Positions 11,353 through 22,656 of a stretch of 64,000 bases of DNA are shown one piece after another. Positions within the stretch are counted from its first letter, which is position 1; the number at the start of each line of letters is the position of its first letter. This stretch comes from Siphonodentalium dalli (lineage: Eukaryota; Mollusca; Scaphopoda; Gadilida; Siphonodentaliidae). The notes under the pieces are model-generated. The model was not told where the DNA came from. It ran no database searches and was given only the letters and a program-made list of their open reading frames with translations. The stretch is from the NCBI GenBank assembly GCA_032622095.1, contig CP136065.1, forward strand, positions 61,363,094-61,427,093. The letters are read 5' to 3'. A program made the translations under genes and the position numbers.

Positions 11353-11725
11353 TTGGTCATTGTCGCATGTCCAAAAGGCACACATCATCTCCTTAAATTG
11401 TAAAAAGACACACAGGATCTCATAAATGCGCAAAAAGTCACCCATCATCTCAAAGTCGATTCAAGGTTACGGGACTGATGCGGAACTGCGGTGCAAGTCA
11501 AACTCAGAGCAAACGAAATTTCCATTCAAATTCAGTTGAAATTCCACTCCGATCAAAACAAATACTTATAATAATAATTAGCAGACGACTAAACTCAAAT
11601 CTGGTTTTAATGAGATATCGATATGCTGGGTGAATTTGTACACATTTTGGAGATCCTGTGTCTATTTTCACGTTTGAGAGACGGTGTGTGTCTTTTTTGC
11701 ACGATGTGACAATGACCAAATTGAG
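11353..11725. mobile_element. Miniature element with TTGGTCATTGTCGCAT ends (copy A)
   Basis: The left end 'attggtcattgtcgcatg' at about 11,354 pairs with 'gatgtgacaatgaccaaat' at about 11,703-11,721. Next to each end is a repeated 'aaaagacacacaggatct'-type motif, inverted at the right end. No open reading frame of note. Confidence 0.65.
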
Positions 11726-11726
11726 A

Positions 11727-12415
11727 ATTATTTGGTCATTATCGCATGGCTTCATGCAAAAAGACCCAGGATCTGTTAATTAAATTTCCCAAATCCTGTT
11801 ATTTATCAACATTTTGTTCAACGAAATTTGGTCGGTTTGTCAAATATCTGACACACAAAAGCCATTCGATTTTAGAGTTATCCATCTTCATCCGCAATTT
11901 GGTCCGAGACCATCTTCTCGTCGACTTTTTTCCAGGCCACTAAAATGTACCGGTGGTGAAAAATAATAGGTTTCAAAAATCGATATCTGATAAATCTGAG
12001 CTTTGATGGATGGGTTCCTCGACTCGAATTATATATTTCATACCCCCCCCCCGAAGCCAAATAAATAGTAATTTGCCAGCGTTATATAATTCGGATTCTG
12101 CATTTTTAAACGTGCAAAATTATTTAAAGACACCCAGGATCTCCCAAGTGCTTAAAAGGTCACCCAGCATCCCAAAGTCTGATAACAAAATCGATTTAAT
12201 ATTAGTCGCATGCATGTTAACTATTACTAAAACAATTATTTCTTTTTAATTTTAATTCGATTGTTATTTCAACGGAATTGCAATGGGTATTCAACCCGCG
12301 TAATTGAGCATGACTGTCGCAGATGAACGATACTTTGATATGCTGGGTGACTTTTTGCACGTTAGAGAGATCATGTGTGTCTTTTTGTACAATATCATGG
12401 GGCAATGACCAATCA
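11727..12415. mobile_element. Miniature element with TTGGTCATTGTCGCAT ends (copy B), abutting copy A
   Basis: The left end 'atttggtcattatcgcatgg' at about 11,729 pairs with 'atcatggggcaatgaccaat' at about 12,395-12,413. The interior at 11,870-12,080 is a copy of the sequence inside the TTAA element at 3,991-4,438, and 'aaaagtcacccagcatc' words recur. The two copies lie within a few bases of each other, so one probably inserted at the end of the other. Confidence 0.65.
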
Positions 12416-13045
12416 GGATTGGGGGGGGGGGGGGGTCAATTGAGGTTTCTCAGTGTTGAAAATTTACAACGGGTGGGGGGACCGAGGGGGTGCAGTTGAA
12501 AATTCTAAGTTGGTTACCCTCCCCTCCCCAAACAACAACATAAGTACGCTCGGTTGTATATCCCAAATTGAGTGATTGTTTTTGGTTACGGAACTCACTC
12601 CAACATTATTGCATGACTGGTCCGGTCAGATGCGGGTTGATCCGGGTGGGTTTTAGTCACACGTTGGTACGAAACGATTTGGGTACGAAACGTCACATCG
12701 TCACTTTACGTACCTTGCGTATCAACTTCAAGATACCACGATTTGCTAAAGTTTTATTCAATTTTGGGAAGGTAATAAATTGATAAATACCCGGTTACAC
12801 CTCGCGAAATAACAGTGAACATTATACGGTATTATCTGGATTAATAATTTTTCTTACAAATTTTACTATAACTAAGTTTTAAAACATTAAAGTCTACAGC
12901 AATATTGCAGTGTTCTGTCAACTAACTCAATTTCGTGTAGAAATTTCCAGAACATTCTGTATCTGTAGATATTACAGTGCAGGTACCAATTCTGGTTGTA
13001 GACGTACTGGTCCAGGTGCTACCACAGCCGAGTAACTTTATAACC
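12415..13045. other. No gene seen; poly-G run at start
   Basis: A G14-16 run (about 12,420-12,435) and G/C-rich tracts to 12,530, then unassigned AT-rich DNA. No exon motifs. Confidence 0.4.
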
Positions 13046-13049
13046 CTGT

Positions 13050-13363
13050 GGTGACTCCAGTAGCGTTCTTTACCGTGCACACACCGAGGCGTGTACACAG
13101 CCACAGGTCAGCCATTAATGTCCGCGCCCGATCGGACAGCGTACTGCACCCACGACAACATACCTGGACAAGTGTTGTAATGGGGGGATGTCGGCATTTT
13201 GCATTCGGATCTTTATTCAGTGATCTCGAATGAAACTTTTCAGCCTGACAAAGTTGGTATCTGACCGAGTTCTGATTTTTGTCAGAATACCCTGACCAGG
13301 TTGCGATCCCCGGTCCGCTAGCACGAGAGACCAGTACGCTACCTCTCGGCTACCGACCTCCCT
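13050..13363 (-). repeat. tRNA-derived SINE
   Basis: On the minus strand, about 13,363 down to 13,290 reads like a tRNA: GGTCGGTAGCCGAGAGGTAG (A-box-like) and, about 30 bases on, GGGGATCGCAACCTGGTC (B-box-like). The unrelated tail runs to about 13,050. It lacks the pairing and trailer of a functional tRNA gene, so it is called a SINE head. An internal pol III promoter is implied by family. Confidence 0.65.
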
Positions 13364-13589
13364 TTTCTGATGATCAATTGACAATTTTCACAGTAAATCT
13401 AATATTGGGTCGATATGGGTTTTTTGGGGTATTAACTAGGCTACTTGCCCCAAAGTCTGCTCCCTTATATTACCGTACTATTAGGAGTGGTAAGATATAC
13501 TGCAAATTATTACCACTTTTTAGGGCGGTCTCTAGGCCATTAATAATGTTTTTCGGGGCGTTCCAAATAGCGTATTGACTATATATTGT

Positions 13590-13660
13590 TACCAAAACAC
13601 CGGGCCGCGGGCCGATAATGAAAAGCTCGATTCATTATCGGCCCGCAACTGACCGGAAGT
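13590..13660. repeat. GC-rich hairpin in CGGCCCGC / GCGGGCCG
   Basis: 'gcgggccgataatgaa' at about 13,607 pairs exactly with 'ttcattatcggcccgc' at about 13,632, with a short loop. It stands out in AT-rich surroundings. Confidence 0.7.
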
Positions 13661-13853
13661 TAGATCTCGTTTATTATCACGCGAGTTACGTCCCTTCAAC
13701 ATCAGACTTACCGGGTTTATTTCAAGAAAATAATGGGGAAAATGTACCATATTTTCCTCACACTGTAGTGGTTTTATGATTGGAAATTACGGTATATGGT
13801 TGAATTATTGTCTCAAGCGTAAATATGCATAAATAACTTAAGCTATCAAGCAA

Positions 13854-14851
13854 AGTGATGTTCCGATAATCGGAATTGGAATCGGCTATCGGCCGATAAT
13901 AGCCCATCGGATATTAATCATACCTCACAGTTGAACATCAGCTTTTACCGATTGTCAAAACAAACAAAAACATTCTAGTATCTAAGCACTATATGCACGC
14001 TTTAATAAATGTACACAATACAGCCGTAGTATTGAATGTAAAACGCAGTTGTAACAACCTAAAAAGAAGTTATTGGCATCATCCAAACAGTCTGATATGG
14101 TTATATTTAAGCATGGCAAAACACCTGCCCGACATATCCCGTGTAATATGAAATTATTGGTTCAATCGCATGGACACGAAATAGATTTTAAGAAAGCGTT
14201 AAACAACTGATCATTACAATTTACAGGTAGTTTCCTGTGGAGCAATTCCCATGCTGTCACGTCACGTCAAAGTGAGGCATGGCATAATTAGCTTTTTCGT
14301 CTGTAGGGGACAATATGGTGAAGTAGTCCCAAATTACACTTGTTTTTTTCTTCGCTCCGTGAGTCGCCATTGTTATAGTGATGCTCTCATTACAAGTTAT
14401 GGCGTATGCAATGAAATATTCTTAGCTCCACGTTGAACTCGGAGGCGGTCTAGCGAAAAAAACATTGAGTAGGCGGAACTATAAAAGCTTCCCAGTTATT
14501 AAAAGACAAGAGGTGTGACCAATCCGAATTTGTCAAGTGTTCCCCATACGGTGATAACGTTATTCTGAGTCGGCACCTTTGATCTCTTTGTCAAAACAAC
14601 TACCGGTATACATCAAAGGCAGAGTACAACTGATGTCGGGGGAAATACTTTCGCGACAGTGTATATATATATCTTTTGATGTATTTGGCTTTGAAACTAT
14701 ACAGGAATATGGAGTGCTATGGGTGTATATAGGTCCATTATAGGAACAAACGCACAATATATATATAAACATTGGAATCGGAAATTGGCCGATTGTGCCT
14801 CCAGTTATCGGAAATCGGTCCGATGGGCTTTTTCATTATCGGAACATCACT
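13854..14851. mobile_element. hAT-like non-autonomous element, AGTGATGTTCCGATAAT ends
   Basis: The termini AGTGATGTTCCGATAAT (13,854) and its reverse complement (ending 14,851) enclose about 1 kb. The flanks tatcaagc / agtcaagc match at 6 of 8 positions, consistent with an aged 8-bp hAT target duplication. A plus-strand frame near 14,230-14,436 contains 'MLSRHVKVRHG', faintly like the His end of a BED zinc finger, but it is too short to call a transposase. Confidence 0.65.
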
Positions 14852-14984
14852 AGTCAAGCGCTCATTGTTAAATGTTTGTCACTCGTCTTCAATGCTGGTT
14901 TTTATTTATTTATATGTTCTTGGAAATATCTCTCTCTTAATCTAATTCTAGACCTACTTCATTATTCCACTGGGTCAAATCTCC

Positions 14985-15195
14985 AAATATGTGGTAATAA
15001 TAGTAATAACATGATCGTATCGGGCATTATGGTTTATTAACGGCCCTCTGGAATGATTAACAGCCCTCGGGCCTATTAGCGGCCCTCGACTTCATCTCGG
15101 GCAGCTAATAGGCCCTTGGGCTGTTAATCATTCCTGCCGGGCCATTAATAAACCATAACGCCCTCAAAAATCATGTTATTGTTATATTACAATCA
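14985..15195. repeat. Foldback repeat (ATGGTTTATTAACGGCCC palindrome)
   Basis: The arms from 'aatagtaataacatgat' / 'taatggtttattaac...' to about 15,080 pair with about 15,095-15,190 ('ttaataaaccataacgcc', 'atcatgttattgttat'). Several 'cggccct' / 'agggc' words lie at the tip. No gene. Confidence 0.75.
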
Positions 15196-15707
15196 GGTAG
15201 GCCTATGGCAAATGTGAGAATTATACAGCTAAAATATCATGTCCATATTAATCATTGATAATGTCAATAGATGAATTCAGCTAACCTAACTGAATTCAGC
15301 TATATATTCTACTCTCAAACTGCTGTTTTTTCGATAATTAACTGGAAAGCTAATTTTCACATAAAAACTATCATACGCCATTCTGCAATCCCTTTCAAAC
15401 AAATCAAAACTCACATGTTTTGTGACAAACTCACAAAGCGTTGCATTTTGTCGACACAGTGATGTCGATTATGTGTGAAAACTCACTACGGCGATACGTT
15501 GTCGGTCATAATGGTTTAATAACTCTCTTATGCATTGCGGAATACCTTGAAAACTATATTTAATACAATATTCAATGCCGAAGCTGCAATGTCTTTATCA
15601 GTTCCAGAAATAGTATCCAGTGCTGCTCAAACCCAATTTGATTGGTGCTCTAAAATTATTAGATAGTTGAAAAGGGGGACATCTCTAGCCCGAGTTTAAC
15701 AAAGCAA
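15196..15707. other. No gene seen
   Basis: AT-rich DNA with no recognised repeat or exon. It ends at the target-site duplication of the next element. Confidence 0.4.
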
Positions 15708-15761
15708 ACAACTCATAGGGACCTGCGAATATTCGAGATTCGATGTCGATATATATATATA

Positions 15762-16376
15762 CTAGCAGGTGGACCCGACTTCGTCCGGGCTGTTTCCCCT
15801 CTGCTTTTCGGCGAATTGCGCGATTTGACCTTGAATTGTCCATTTTGAAGGTCAAGGTCAGGTGGGGTAACGATTTGACCTGTCCAAAACACTGCCCGAC
15901 AAAAGTACCCGTCGAAATCCATCCGGTTTTACCTGATTTTACCTCGAATTTATCATTTTGAAGGTCAAGGTCAGGTCGGGGTCACGACTCGACCCATCCA
16001 AAACACTCAGTGGACAAAAGTAACCCTACGTATCAAATTTCGTCGAAATCCCATAAAAATTCGCGATTTGACCTTGAATTGGCCCTATTTCAAGGTCATG
16101 TCGCACGGGCAAACGAATATGCTTACGACACTCCCCATACGAAAGTGTCCCCAGACATTAATTTTCATCGAAATCCCGTGTTACTCGGGCGTTCAACCTT
16201 GAAATGACCCGATGTCAAGGTCATGTCGCACGGGCAAATTAATAGGCCCATGCCACTCCCCGGCCGAAAGTACCCCCGCATACCGAGTTTCATCGAAATC
16301 GGCTCGGCTGTTTTCGAGGCCATCGCGAACACACAGACAGACACACAGATTTCCCAAAATATATAATAGACTAGCA
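15762..16376 (+). repeat. RTE-like non-LTR retroelement 3' segment
   Basis: Starts 'actagcaggtggacccgact', then shows several diverged units with 'gaaggtcaaggtca' and 'catcgaaatc'. It ends 'cgaacacacagacagacaca' and a 'cccaaaatatataatagact' tail. The ACTAGC-start plus CAGACAGACA-end layout is common to RTE-type LINE tails and derived SINEs. No RT domain is present. Confidence 0.6.
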
Positions 16377-16860
16377 GGTTAGCCCGCCACTGGCGGCATT
16401 CGTCTCATGGCTTTGTTTCAGAAACATGACATTTTTTTAATTTAACCAAATTTCAAGTCGATAGCTCCACCCGTTTCCGAGATCTGGTCTGCGCATGCGC
16501 AAAGCTTGCGTCGCACGGGCTCGGCGACCCGATAAAATTCGTATCTGGGGCAAGATACATTCACATAGCAAATTTCAAGTCGATAGCTCCACCCGTTTCC
16601 GAGATCTCGTCTGCGCACGCGCTGCACGGGCGTCGCACGGGCTCGGCGACCCGATAAAATTCGTACCCGGGGCAAGATACATTCACATACCAAATTTCAA
16701 GTCGATAGCTCCACCCGTTTCCGAGATCTCGTCTGCGCATGCGCGAAGCTGGCGTCGCACGGGATCGGCGACCCGATAAAATTTGTATCCGGGGCAAGAT
16801 ACATTAACATAGCAAATTTCAAGTCGTCAGCTCCACCCGTTTCCGAGATAACGCATTCTT
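16377..16860 (+). repeat. About 120-bp satellite array (first block)
   Basis: Begins 'actagcaggttagcccgcc', then over three units with 'aagtcgatagctccacccg', 'ctgcgcatgcgc' and 'ggcgacccgataaaatt', at about 119-120 bp spacing. Long frames on both strands (16,442-16,797) are translations of the satellite, not proteins. Confidence 0.85.
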
Positions 16861-16970
16861 TGTTTTTCAATGAGTTAATTCATTGTACCCGTCCTCCCCG
16901 TCCTAAACTTCAGAGCGGACAGTCAATTAATCCCGTCGTGAAATCCCTCTGCATAATATTTCGAGCTTGT

Positions 16971-17082
16971 CCGCATCCGTATTTCGGACGCATGGGGTCA
17001 GTCGTTGAGCCACTTCCATTGGAATCCGCATCCGTATTTCGGACGCATGGGGTCAGTCGTTTAGCCACGTCCATTGCAATAA
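16971..17082. repeat. 55-bp tandem duplication
   Basis: Two copies of a unit starting 'ccgcatccgtatttcggacg' lie head to tail with few differences. Confidence 0.85.
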
Positions 17083-17336
17083 AGAGCGTTATTTGTTAAC
17101 ACCTCCGTATAAGGTCAATATAAAGATCGTTGATGTCTTAACCACCGCAGTGCCGTTTTTTGTGACTGAGATTGGAGAACGGGTGCTCTGAGCTTCTCCA
17201 AAACGCGACCACGGTCGTGTCGGTGGGATTTTACACTTACATACGAAATTTGAGCTCAATCTGTACACGCGTTTTGGGTTCTATGAAGTACCCACATATA
17301 TACACACAAATATACGGAAGTCTCAAATTATATAGT

Positions 17337-17892
17337 AGACTAGCCGATGAGCCCGACGTTGTCCGGGCTATTCAAAAACCAAATTTCAAGTCGATAGCTC
17401 CACCCGTGTCCGGGCTATTCAAAAACCAAATTTCATGTCGATAGCTCCACCCGTTTCCGAGATCTGGTCTGCGCATGCGCGAAGCTCGCGTCGCACGGGC
17501 TCGGCGACCCGATAAAAATTGTATCCGGGGCAAGAGACATTCACATAGCAAATTGCAAGTCGATAGCTCCACCCGTTTCCGAGATCTCGTCTGCGCATGC
17601 GCGAAGCTTGCGTCGCACGTGCTCGGCGACCCGATAAAATTCGTATCCGGGGCAAGATACATTCACATAGCAAATTTCAAGTCGATAGCTCCACCCGTTT
17701 CCGAGATCTCGTCTGCGCATGCGCGAAGCGGGCGCCGCACGGGCTCGCCAATACGACAACGACGACCGCCTGGTCAAACTACACACACGTACCAAGTTTC
17801 GTCCCGATCGGTCGAGAATCGTAGATTTGTATAAATGACATACATACATACAGACAGACATACAGACAGACAGAGGTCTTCAAAATATATAT
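17337..17892 (+). repeat. SINE-like unit with internal satellite, copy 1
   Basis: Starts 'agactagccgatgagcccga', contains about three of the 120-bp units, then 'acgacgaccgcctggtcaaa' and 'ccgatcggtcgagaatcg', and ends 'cagacagacagaggtcttc' and 'aaaatatatatgag'. The next copy begins immediately after. Confidence 0.85.
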
Positions 17893-18396
17893 GAGACTAG
17901 CCGATGAGCCCGACGTTGTCCGGGCTATTCAAAAACCAAATTTCAAGTCGATAGCTCTACCCGTTTCCGAGATCTGGTCTGCGCATGCGCGAAGCTGGCA
18001 TCGCACGGGCTCGGCGACCCGATAAAATTCGTATCCGGGGCAAGATACATTCACATACCAAATTTCAAGTCGATAGCTCCACCCGTTTCCGAGATCTGGT
18101 CTGCGCGAAGCTTGCGTCGCACGGGCTCGGCGACCCGATAAAATTTGTATCCGGGGCAAGATACATTCACATAGCAAATTTCAAGTCGATAGCTCCACCC
18201 GTTTCCGATATGTCGTCTGCGCATGCGCGAAGCGGGCACCGCACGGGCTCGCCAATACGACAACGACGACCGCCTGGTCAAACTACACACACGTACCAAG
18301 TTTCGTCCCGATCGGTCGAGAATCGTAGATTTGTATAAATGACATACATACATACAGACAGACAGACAGACAGAGGTCTTCAAAATATATATGAGA
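17893..18396 (+). repeat. SINE-like unit with internal satellite, copy 2
   Basis: Nearly identical to copy 1 at both ends but with fewer or shorter 120-bp units. The shared right part (about 18,240-18,395 versus 17,740-17,892) is almost unchanged, so the duplication is recent. Confidence 0.85.
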
Positions 18397-18839
18397 TGTA
18401 TATATATACAGTATGTCAAATCTTTAATATCGTTATTAAATAATGTAGACAAGTAAATTCCATTCCATGGGAATTGTGATACATTGATTGAACTGTCTTT
18501 AAGTGTCTTACTGTCACTTCTTGTGTCATGTTCGCCATGACACAGCTAGTTAGAAATTCAATGCAACATATCCCAAACCCTCCATGAGCCTGAGAGTGAC
18601 TTGCCTATGTAATCATTTTCCTTAAAAAAAACACAAGTTCCAACGTATGTTTAAGGAGATTAACATTGTTATATAGCATCTAGTGAATTTTGCAGATTTT
18701 TTGTCATGTCTCAGGCACCGAAATACACACTGGTAAACAATGTCAATCACTAGCTGATTCGATTCGGGATTCGATTCGATGTCGATATCAGGAAGGATTC
18801 GATGCAAAATCCCCGATTCGCAGATCCCTAACAACTCAC

Positions 18840-19430
18840 CACTTGAGCTTACCGCATGCTATCAGTATTGAATATTTACCGAATATAAACGAATAGTTTT
18901 AGTTATCGCTCATAACCCATTAGTGGTGTGCGAATTCAAATGATTGAGGTTATATACACCATTCTAATGCTCCTGTCCATTTTAGCAGCAGGGGTATTAC
19001 AGGAGTGTCTTCGATGCAGCATATCTTTGTTTTACATGTGATTAAGTTCACATTTTCACAGAAAATAGTCCCCAGGATATTTACGTTCACCTCCCGTAAA
19101 TTGCAACACTTTGTCACAAAATAAGTGACGTTTTCTATCTGTTTGAAAGTAACCGGATAACAGGGTGACCTAAATTTGATGCGCAAATTAGCGCTTCAAG
19201 TTTATTATTGAAAAACAGCCAGTTGGCAAGCAGAATATATAGCTGAATTCACATTTGCCAGACCTGGCAATACCGTGATACACTCATACAGCATGTAAAC
19301 AGGTCAGGGTGACCCACCGATCGATCTATAGGCCTAATAACCTGATTCGGCTTAAATAGATCGATTGATCTTCCTGACACAGTGCTCAGTCACACTAATC
19401 TCCAAAAAATTATGTCAAATTACTCTAGTA
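18840..19430. other. No gene seen
   Basis: AT-rich. A short pairing 'tcgatctataggcctaataa' / 'aatagatcgattgatc' lies at about 19,320-19,370. Otherwise unassigned. Confidence 0.4.
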
Positions 19431-19434
19431 AATT

Positions 19435-20770
19435 GGACGAAATAGAATGACTAACCAATATATGGAGTCCCAGGCTATTAACCCCAATTGGAAGAATAAC
19501 TGTAACTAAGACACTTATTCTTCCAAAGCTAACCCACATATTCACTTCTCTCCCAAAAGATGCTTTCATTAAAAAAAGTTAAATACAATTTTATTCCCTT
19601 TTATCTGGAACTCGAAACGAGACAGAGTACAAAGGAGGCAATTATGTCTTGATTATTCCCTAGGAGGTCTGAAAATGGTCAACATAGAACATTTTAATGA
19701 CACAATGGAAATCACATGGCTAAGACGTCTAATATTTAATAATCAAAATGGCCCCTCTCCTAAAAGATAACCCAATTATCGATGACCCCCCCTAACATAT
19801 AAGGCTAAGATCCTGTCAAAACAAACTTCAAAAATTCCTAACCCATGCAAATTCATAAGTAGATGATAAAAATGGTAATGGTCAGCGACCATATGGAATA
19901 ATTCTAACATTAGAATTTAGAATGCAAGGAAGCCAAATTAACTTCAATTAGTCGAGAAATGCTGGCATATAATTTTTAAATTATCTGTTCCAAACTAATG
20001 GGTAATTTCACACCCCTTTCTCCCTTAAGGCTACATTTAATATTTCTTCTAACTTCATTAGTATAGCTAGCCTAATAAGCCAAATATATAGCCTTTCAAT
20101 CTCTCAAAATCAGCCCCTTCTACGATTACCCTCTCCGCTCTTACCCAAGTCTTTGAGCCCATTATTGATGGATCAGAAAGGCGGTCAACTCATTCATCAA
20201 ACCCTGTCAGTAGGGAATCGGGTGCCAAACTCATGTAAAAAATGGAATTCAGAAATAAAGACAACTCCCAATCATGGGACATTATATTTCACAATCCATT
20301 TACTACCATGCCTGACACGAAACTGCAATGGCTCCAATATAGAATTAATACGAGAATTCTCTCAACGAAAACATTTCTGAAGATGGCAGGCAAAAGAGCT
20401 ATGTAATTGATGCACAAATACTCAAGAGAACATTTCGCACATTTTCTAGGACTGCCCACACACAAATCGGTTAATAACCGAATTTCAGTCTTGGTTGAAC
20501 ATCAATTATGGTTCTATACAAATAACCAGAACATGCATGCTTTTTGGCATTAATCACTGTCAAATGAATTTTAACATTAATTACTTTCTAATTGTGCTAA
20601 AGCAATATATATATATAGGACTAAATTTGACCCGATCAAACTCTCAATAAAGGCATTTCTTGCTGAATTGAAATTAAATTATGAATGTGACAAGTACACA
20701 TCCAGATGCAACATGCGATATCAACATTTTCAAAAGCAATGCCTACCCGTAGAACATGTCATTAATGTGA
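19435..20770 (+). pseudogene. L1/Tx1-like LINE ORF2, C-terminal remnant
   Basis: Frames shift repeatedly, but the plus strand gives in order: 'TPIGRITVTKTLILPKLTHI' (about 19,480); 'FIWNSKRDRVQRRQLCLDYS' and 'GGLKMVNIEHFNDTMEITWL' (about 19,590-19,730); 'LQWLQYRINTRILSTKTF' (about 20,330-20,370); and a later 'INHCQMNFNINYFLIVLKQY' stretch (about 20,550). This is the post-RT thumb/connection region of L1/Tx1-clade LINEs. Stops and frameshifts make it inactive, and the RT core and endonuclease are absent. Confidence 0.8.
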
Positions 20771-21297
20771 AAACTGATTTTCCCCAACAAAACTAACTGT
20801 ACACTTGTATACACCCCGGATAACATAATTATATACATAAAGCCTGGAACCCAAGCTATCTCCCAAATTTACATTAATTGTTTCTTATCTTGAACATCAA
20901 AATGCAGAGCAAGAATTTATCTGCACCAAATTATGTAACTCTTTATGCAAATGTTTAACATGACAATCTTCATTAAGAGCGCAAATGTTTAGTCACCCAA
21001 TGGTCAGCGGAATAACAATCTACTTATCTCTTCAAAAAAAATTCAGCACACCAACTATATGATTCATGTATGCTTTTAAATTATTAATGTCGCCAGTGAG
21101 AAAGTGGCCCAAGTGAAATTCACTTGGGGCCCAAGTGAAATTCACTTGAGTGAAATTCACTTGGGAGGAAGCAAAAGGGAGTGCAAGAATGTAATAGGTC
21201 TCGGTGTATTGTTACCGTAATGTTTGTGCTTTACGTCTGTCTTTCTCATCTTTTTGTTATATTTATTTTCTCAATAAAAAAATATAAAAACAGCCAT
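20771..21297 (+). repeat. Probable LINE 3' region with CAAGTGAAATTCACTTG palindromes
   Basis: It follows the LINE remnant and ends in an A-rich 'ctcaataaaaaaatataaaaac', like a LINE tail. At about 21,108-21,164 the palindrome AAGTGAAATTCACTT occurs three times in a row. Confidence 0.5.
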
Positions 21298-21299
21298 GG

Positions 21300-22280
21300 G
21301 AGAGGGATGAGGACACACACATGGTCGATCATGGTTCATTGGAGATTTCCAACCTCACACCACACCCCCCCCCCCCCCCAAAGATTGGAAAATTCCAACT
21401 GATGGATAATTTCAGTCAAATTTTGACCAAAATTAGGAAAATGTTGGTCATAAAATAACAATATTCCCCATTCATAAATTGTTGGAAAATCAAACTACAA
21501 GAACAATTGAAACCTATTGTTAGGTATGAAATTTCCAATTGTTGTAAATATTAACCAAAGTTGGGGTGAGACACCAACCCAATTATTTCCCAACTTCAGA
21601 TTGGAAATTTGGACTTAACTAGCAACCACTTCAAAATATTTATAACCATTGAGGTGTCGATCAGGTAAAATAATGATCAACAGTTAGAAATGTTGAAGTA
21701 CTAAGCAGTTGGACACGGTGTGCAAACATAATTTTCTGGACCACCATCCCCATGCAGCACACCCTCAGACCAATGAAGTATATTTAGCAGTCACTTTTTG
21801 TGTACACATTGGATATTAAATGTGATTTAATTCACATGGTTTTGTTGCATACTCAAAAAAAAACAGGTAATGGTACATGACATGTACAGGAATGTGCATG
21901 AAAACATGTTCTCACAATGGAAATTCTCCTGTCACAATCATCCGTCAATTTTATACTTATAATAGTTTCCAACTACAAACATGCACAATTACTAATATAC
22001 AGTACTTTCCATCTGAAAACCCCCCCTCTCTTTGAAACAAACATAAATTCTGATTTTTTTCCAACCCAGTGCCTCCTAAATGGTTGTATATGTTCAAATT
22101 GATGTTGTTTTCATTAAAAAATTCACTGAATGTAGGTAAACATCCATATACTAGTTAGATAAAAACTATCAAGGCAATTGAAATCAATGTTTTGTCAGAC
22201 TTGTCTGATTGTTGAGAATATTGACCTAAAGTGGGGACACCCCCCAAACCCATGTCGCTATGTCCCTGTCAGTCATACTG
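21300..22280. repeat. Dispersed repeat related to 1.4-2.2 kb
   Basis: Poly-C run at about 21,366-21,379, then 'ttggaaaattccaact', 'ccaatttgttgg'-type words, 'gttggggtgagacacc' and a terminal 'tgtccctgtcagtc'. It matches 1,405-2,160 in inverse order. No coding potential. Confidence 0.6.
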
Positions 22281-22439
22281 CCTGACATAGGCATTGCAAT
22301 ATTTGTTCTACTTATAATATAACATAATTGACAACTGATGCATATTCACCCGGACAGAGTTCACTCAGCCGACACAGATTTATAGCTGTGGCGAGGGATT
22401 ATCTCACTCACTAAGGCTAATCACAATTGTTGAGCTTAA

Positions 22440-22515
22440 CCACTCAGCACAGGTTGGTAAGTAGCTTACCAACTCTTCGTCACAGGTTGGTAAGTTACTT
22501 ACCAACCTGGGAGAA
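22440..22515. repeat. Short hairpin ggttggtaagta / tacttaccaacc
   Basis: 'aggttggtaagtagcttacc' followed by 'aggttggtaagttacttacc': two tandem copies of a near-palindrome, about 100 bp upstream of TMEM33. Function unknown. Confidence 0.6.
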
Positions 22516-22602
22516 GATTGGCAGAAGTTTTTAAAAATCTGATATATAATTTCAGGTGGAGACCATTAATCTATTGAGGAGCATAATAAGAAGAAGCAAA
22601 AT

Positions 22603-22656
22603 ATGGCTGATACAAATACAGGAACGAATCCTACACCACCACCTGGTGGAGTACTG
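22603..22656 (+). CDS. TMEM33: TMEM33 coding exon 1
   Basis: Residues 1-18, Pro/Thr/Gly-rich N-terminus. Donor 'gtaagc', phase 0. Confidence 0.85.

Larger units (their letters stand above)
15716..18830. mobile_element. hAT-bounded composite block, 3.1 kb, with perfect 8-bp target duplication
   Basis: The left end TAGGGACCTGCGAAT and the right end (reverse complement TAGGGATCTGCGAAT) continue inwards with 'gattcgatgtcgatat' on both sides. The octamer acaactca flanks both ends (15,708-15,715 and 18,831-18,838). Between them, most of the length is other repeats: an RTE-like 3' segment, satellite units and two near-identical half-kb copies. No transposase frame was found, so it is a non-autonomous hAT element that later took in, or grew, these repeats. 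Confidence 0.8.

Noticed and set aside
13283-13363. Functional tRNA gene on the minus strand
   Set aside because: A- and B-box-like motifs are present, but acceptor-stem pairing and a T-run terminator directly after are not evident; a SINE head explains it better.
14250-14436. BED-zinc-finger-like 'LSRHVKVRHG' inside the hAT-like element
   Set aside because: Only the His half is visible, with no CxxC pair; too short to call a transposase remnant.
16442-18452. Several 80-130-codon frames on both strands rich in Arg/Ala ('MREARVARARRPDK')
   Set aside because: Both strands are open across the same 120-bp satellite. The peptides simply follow the repeat period.
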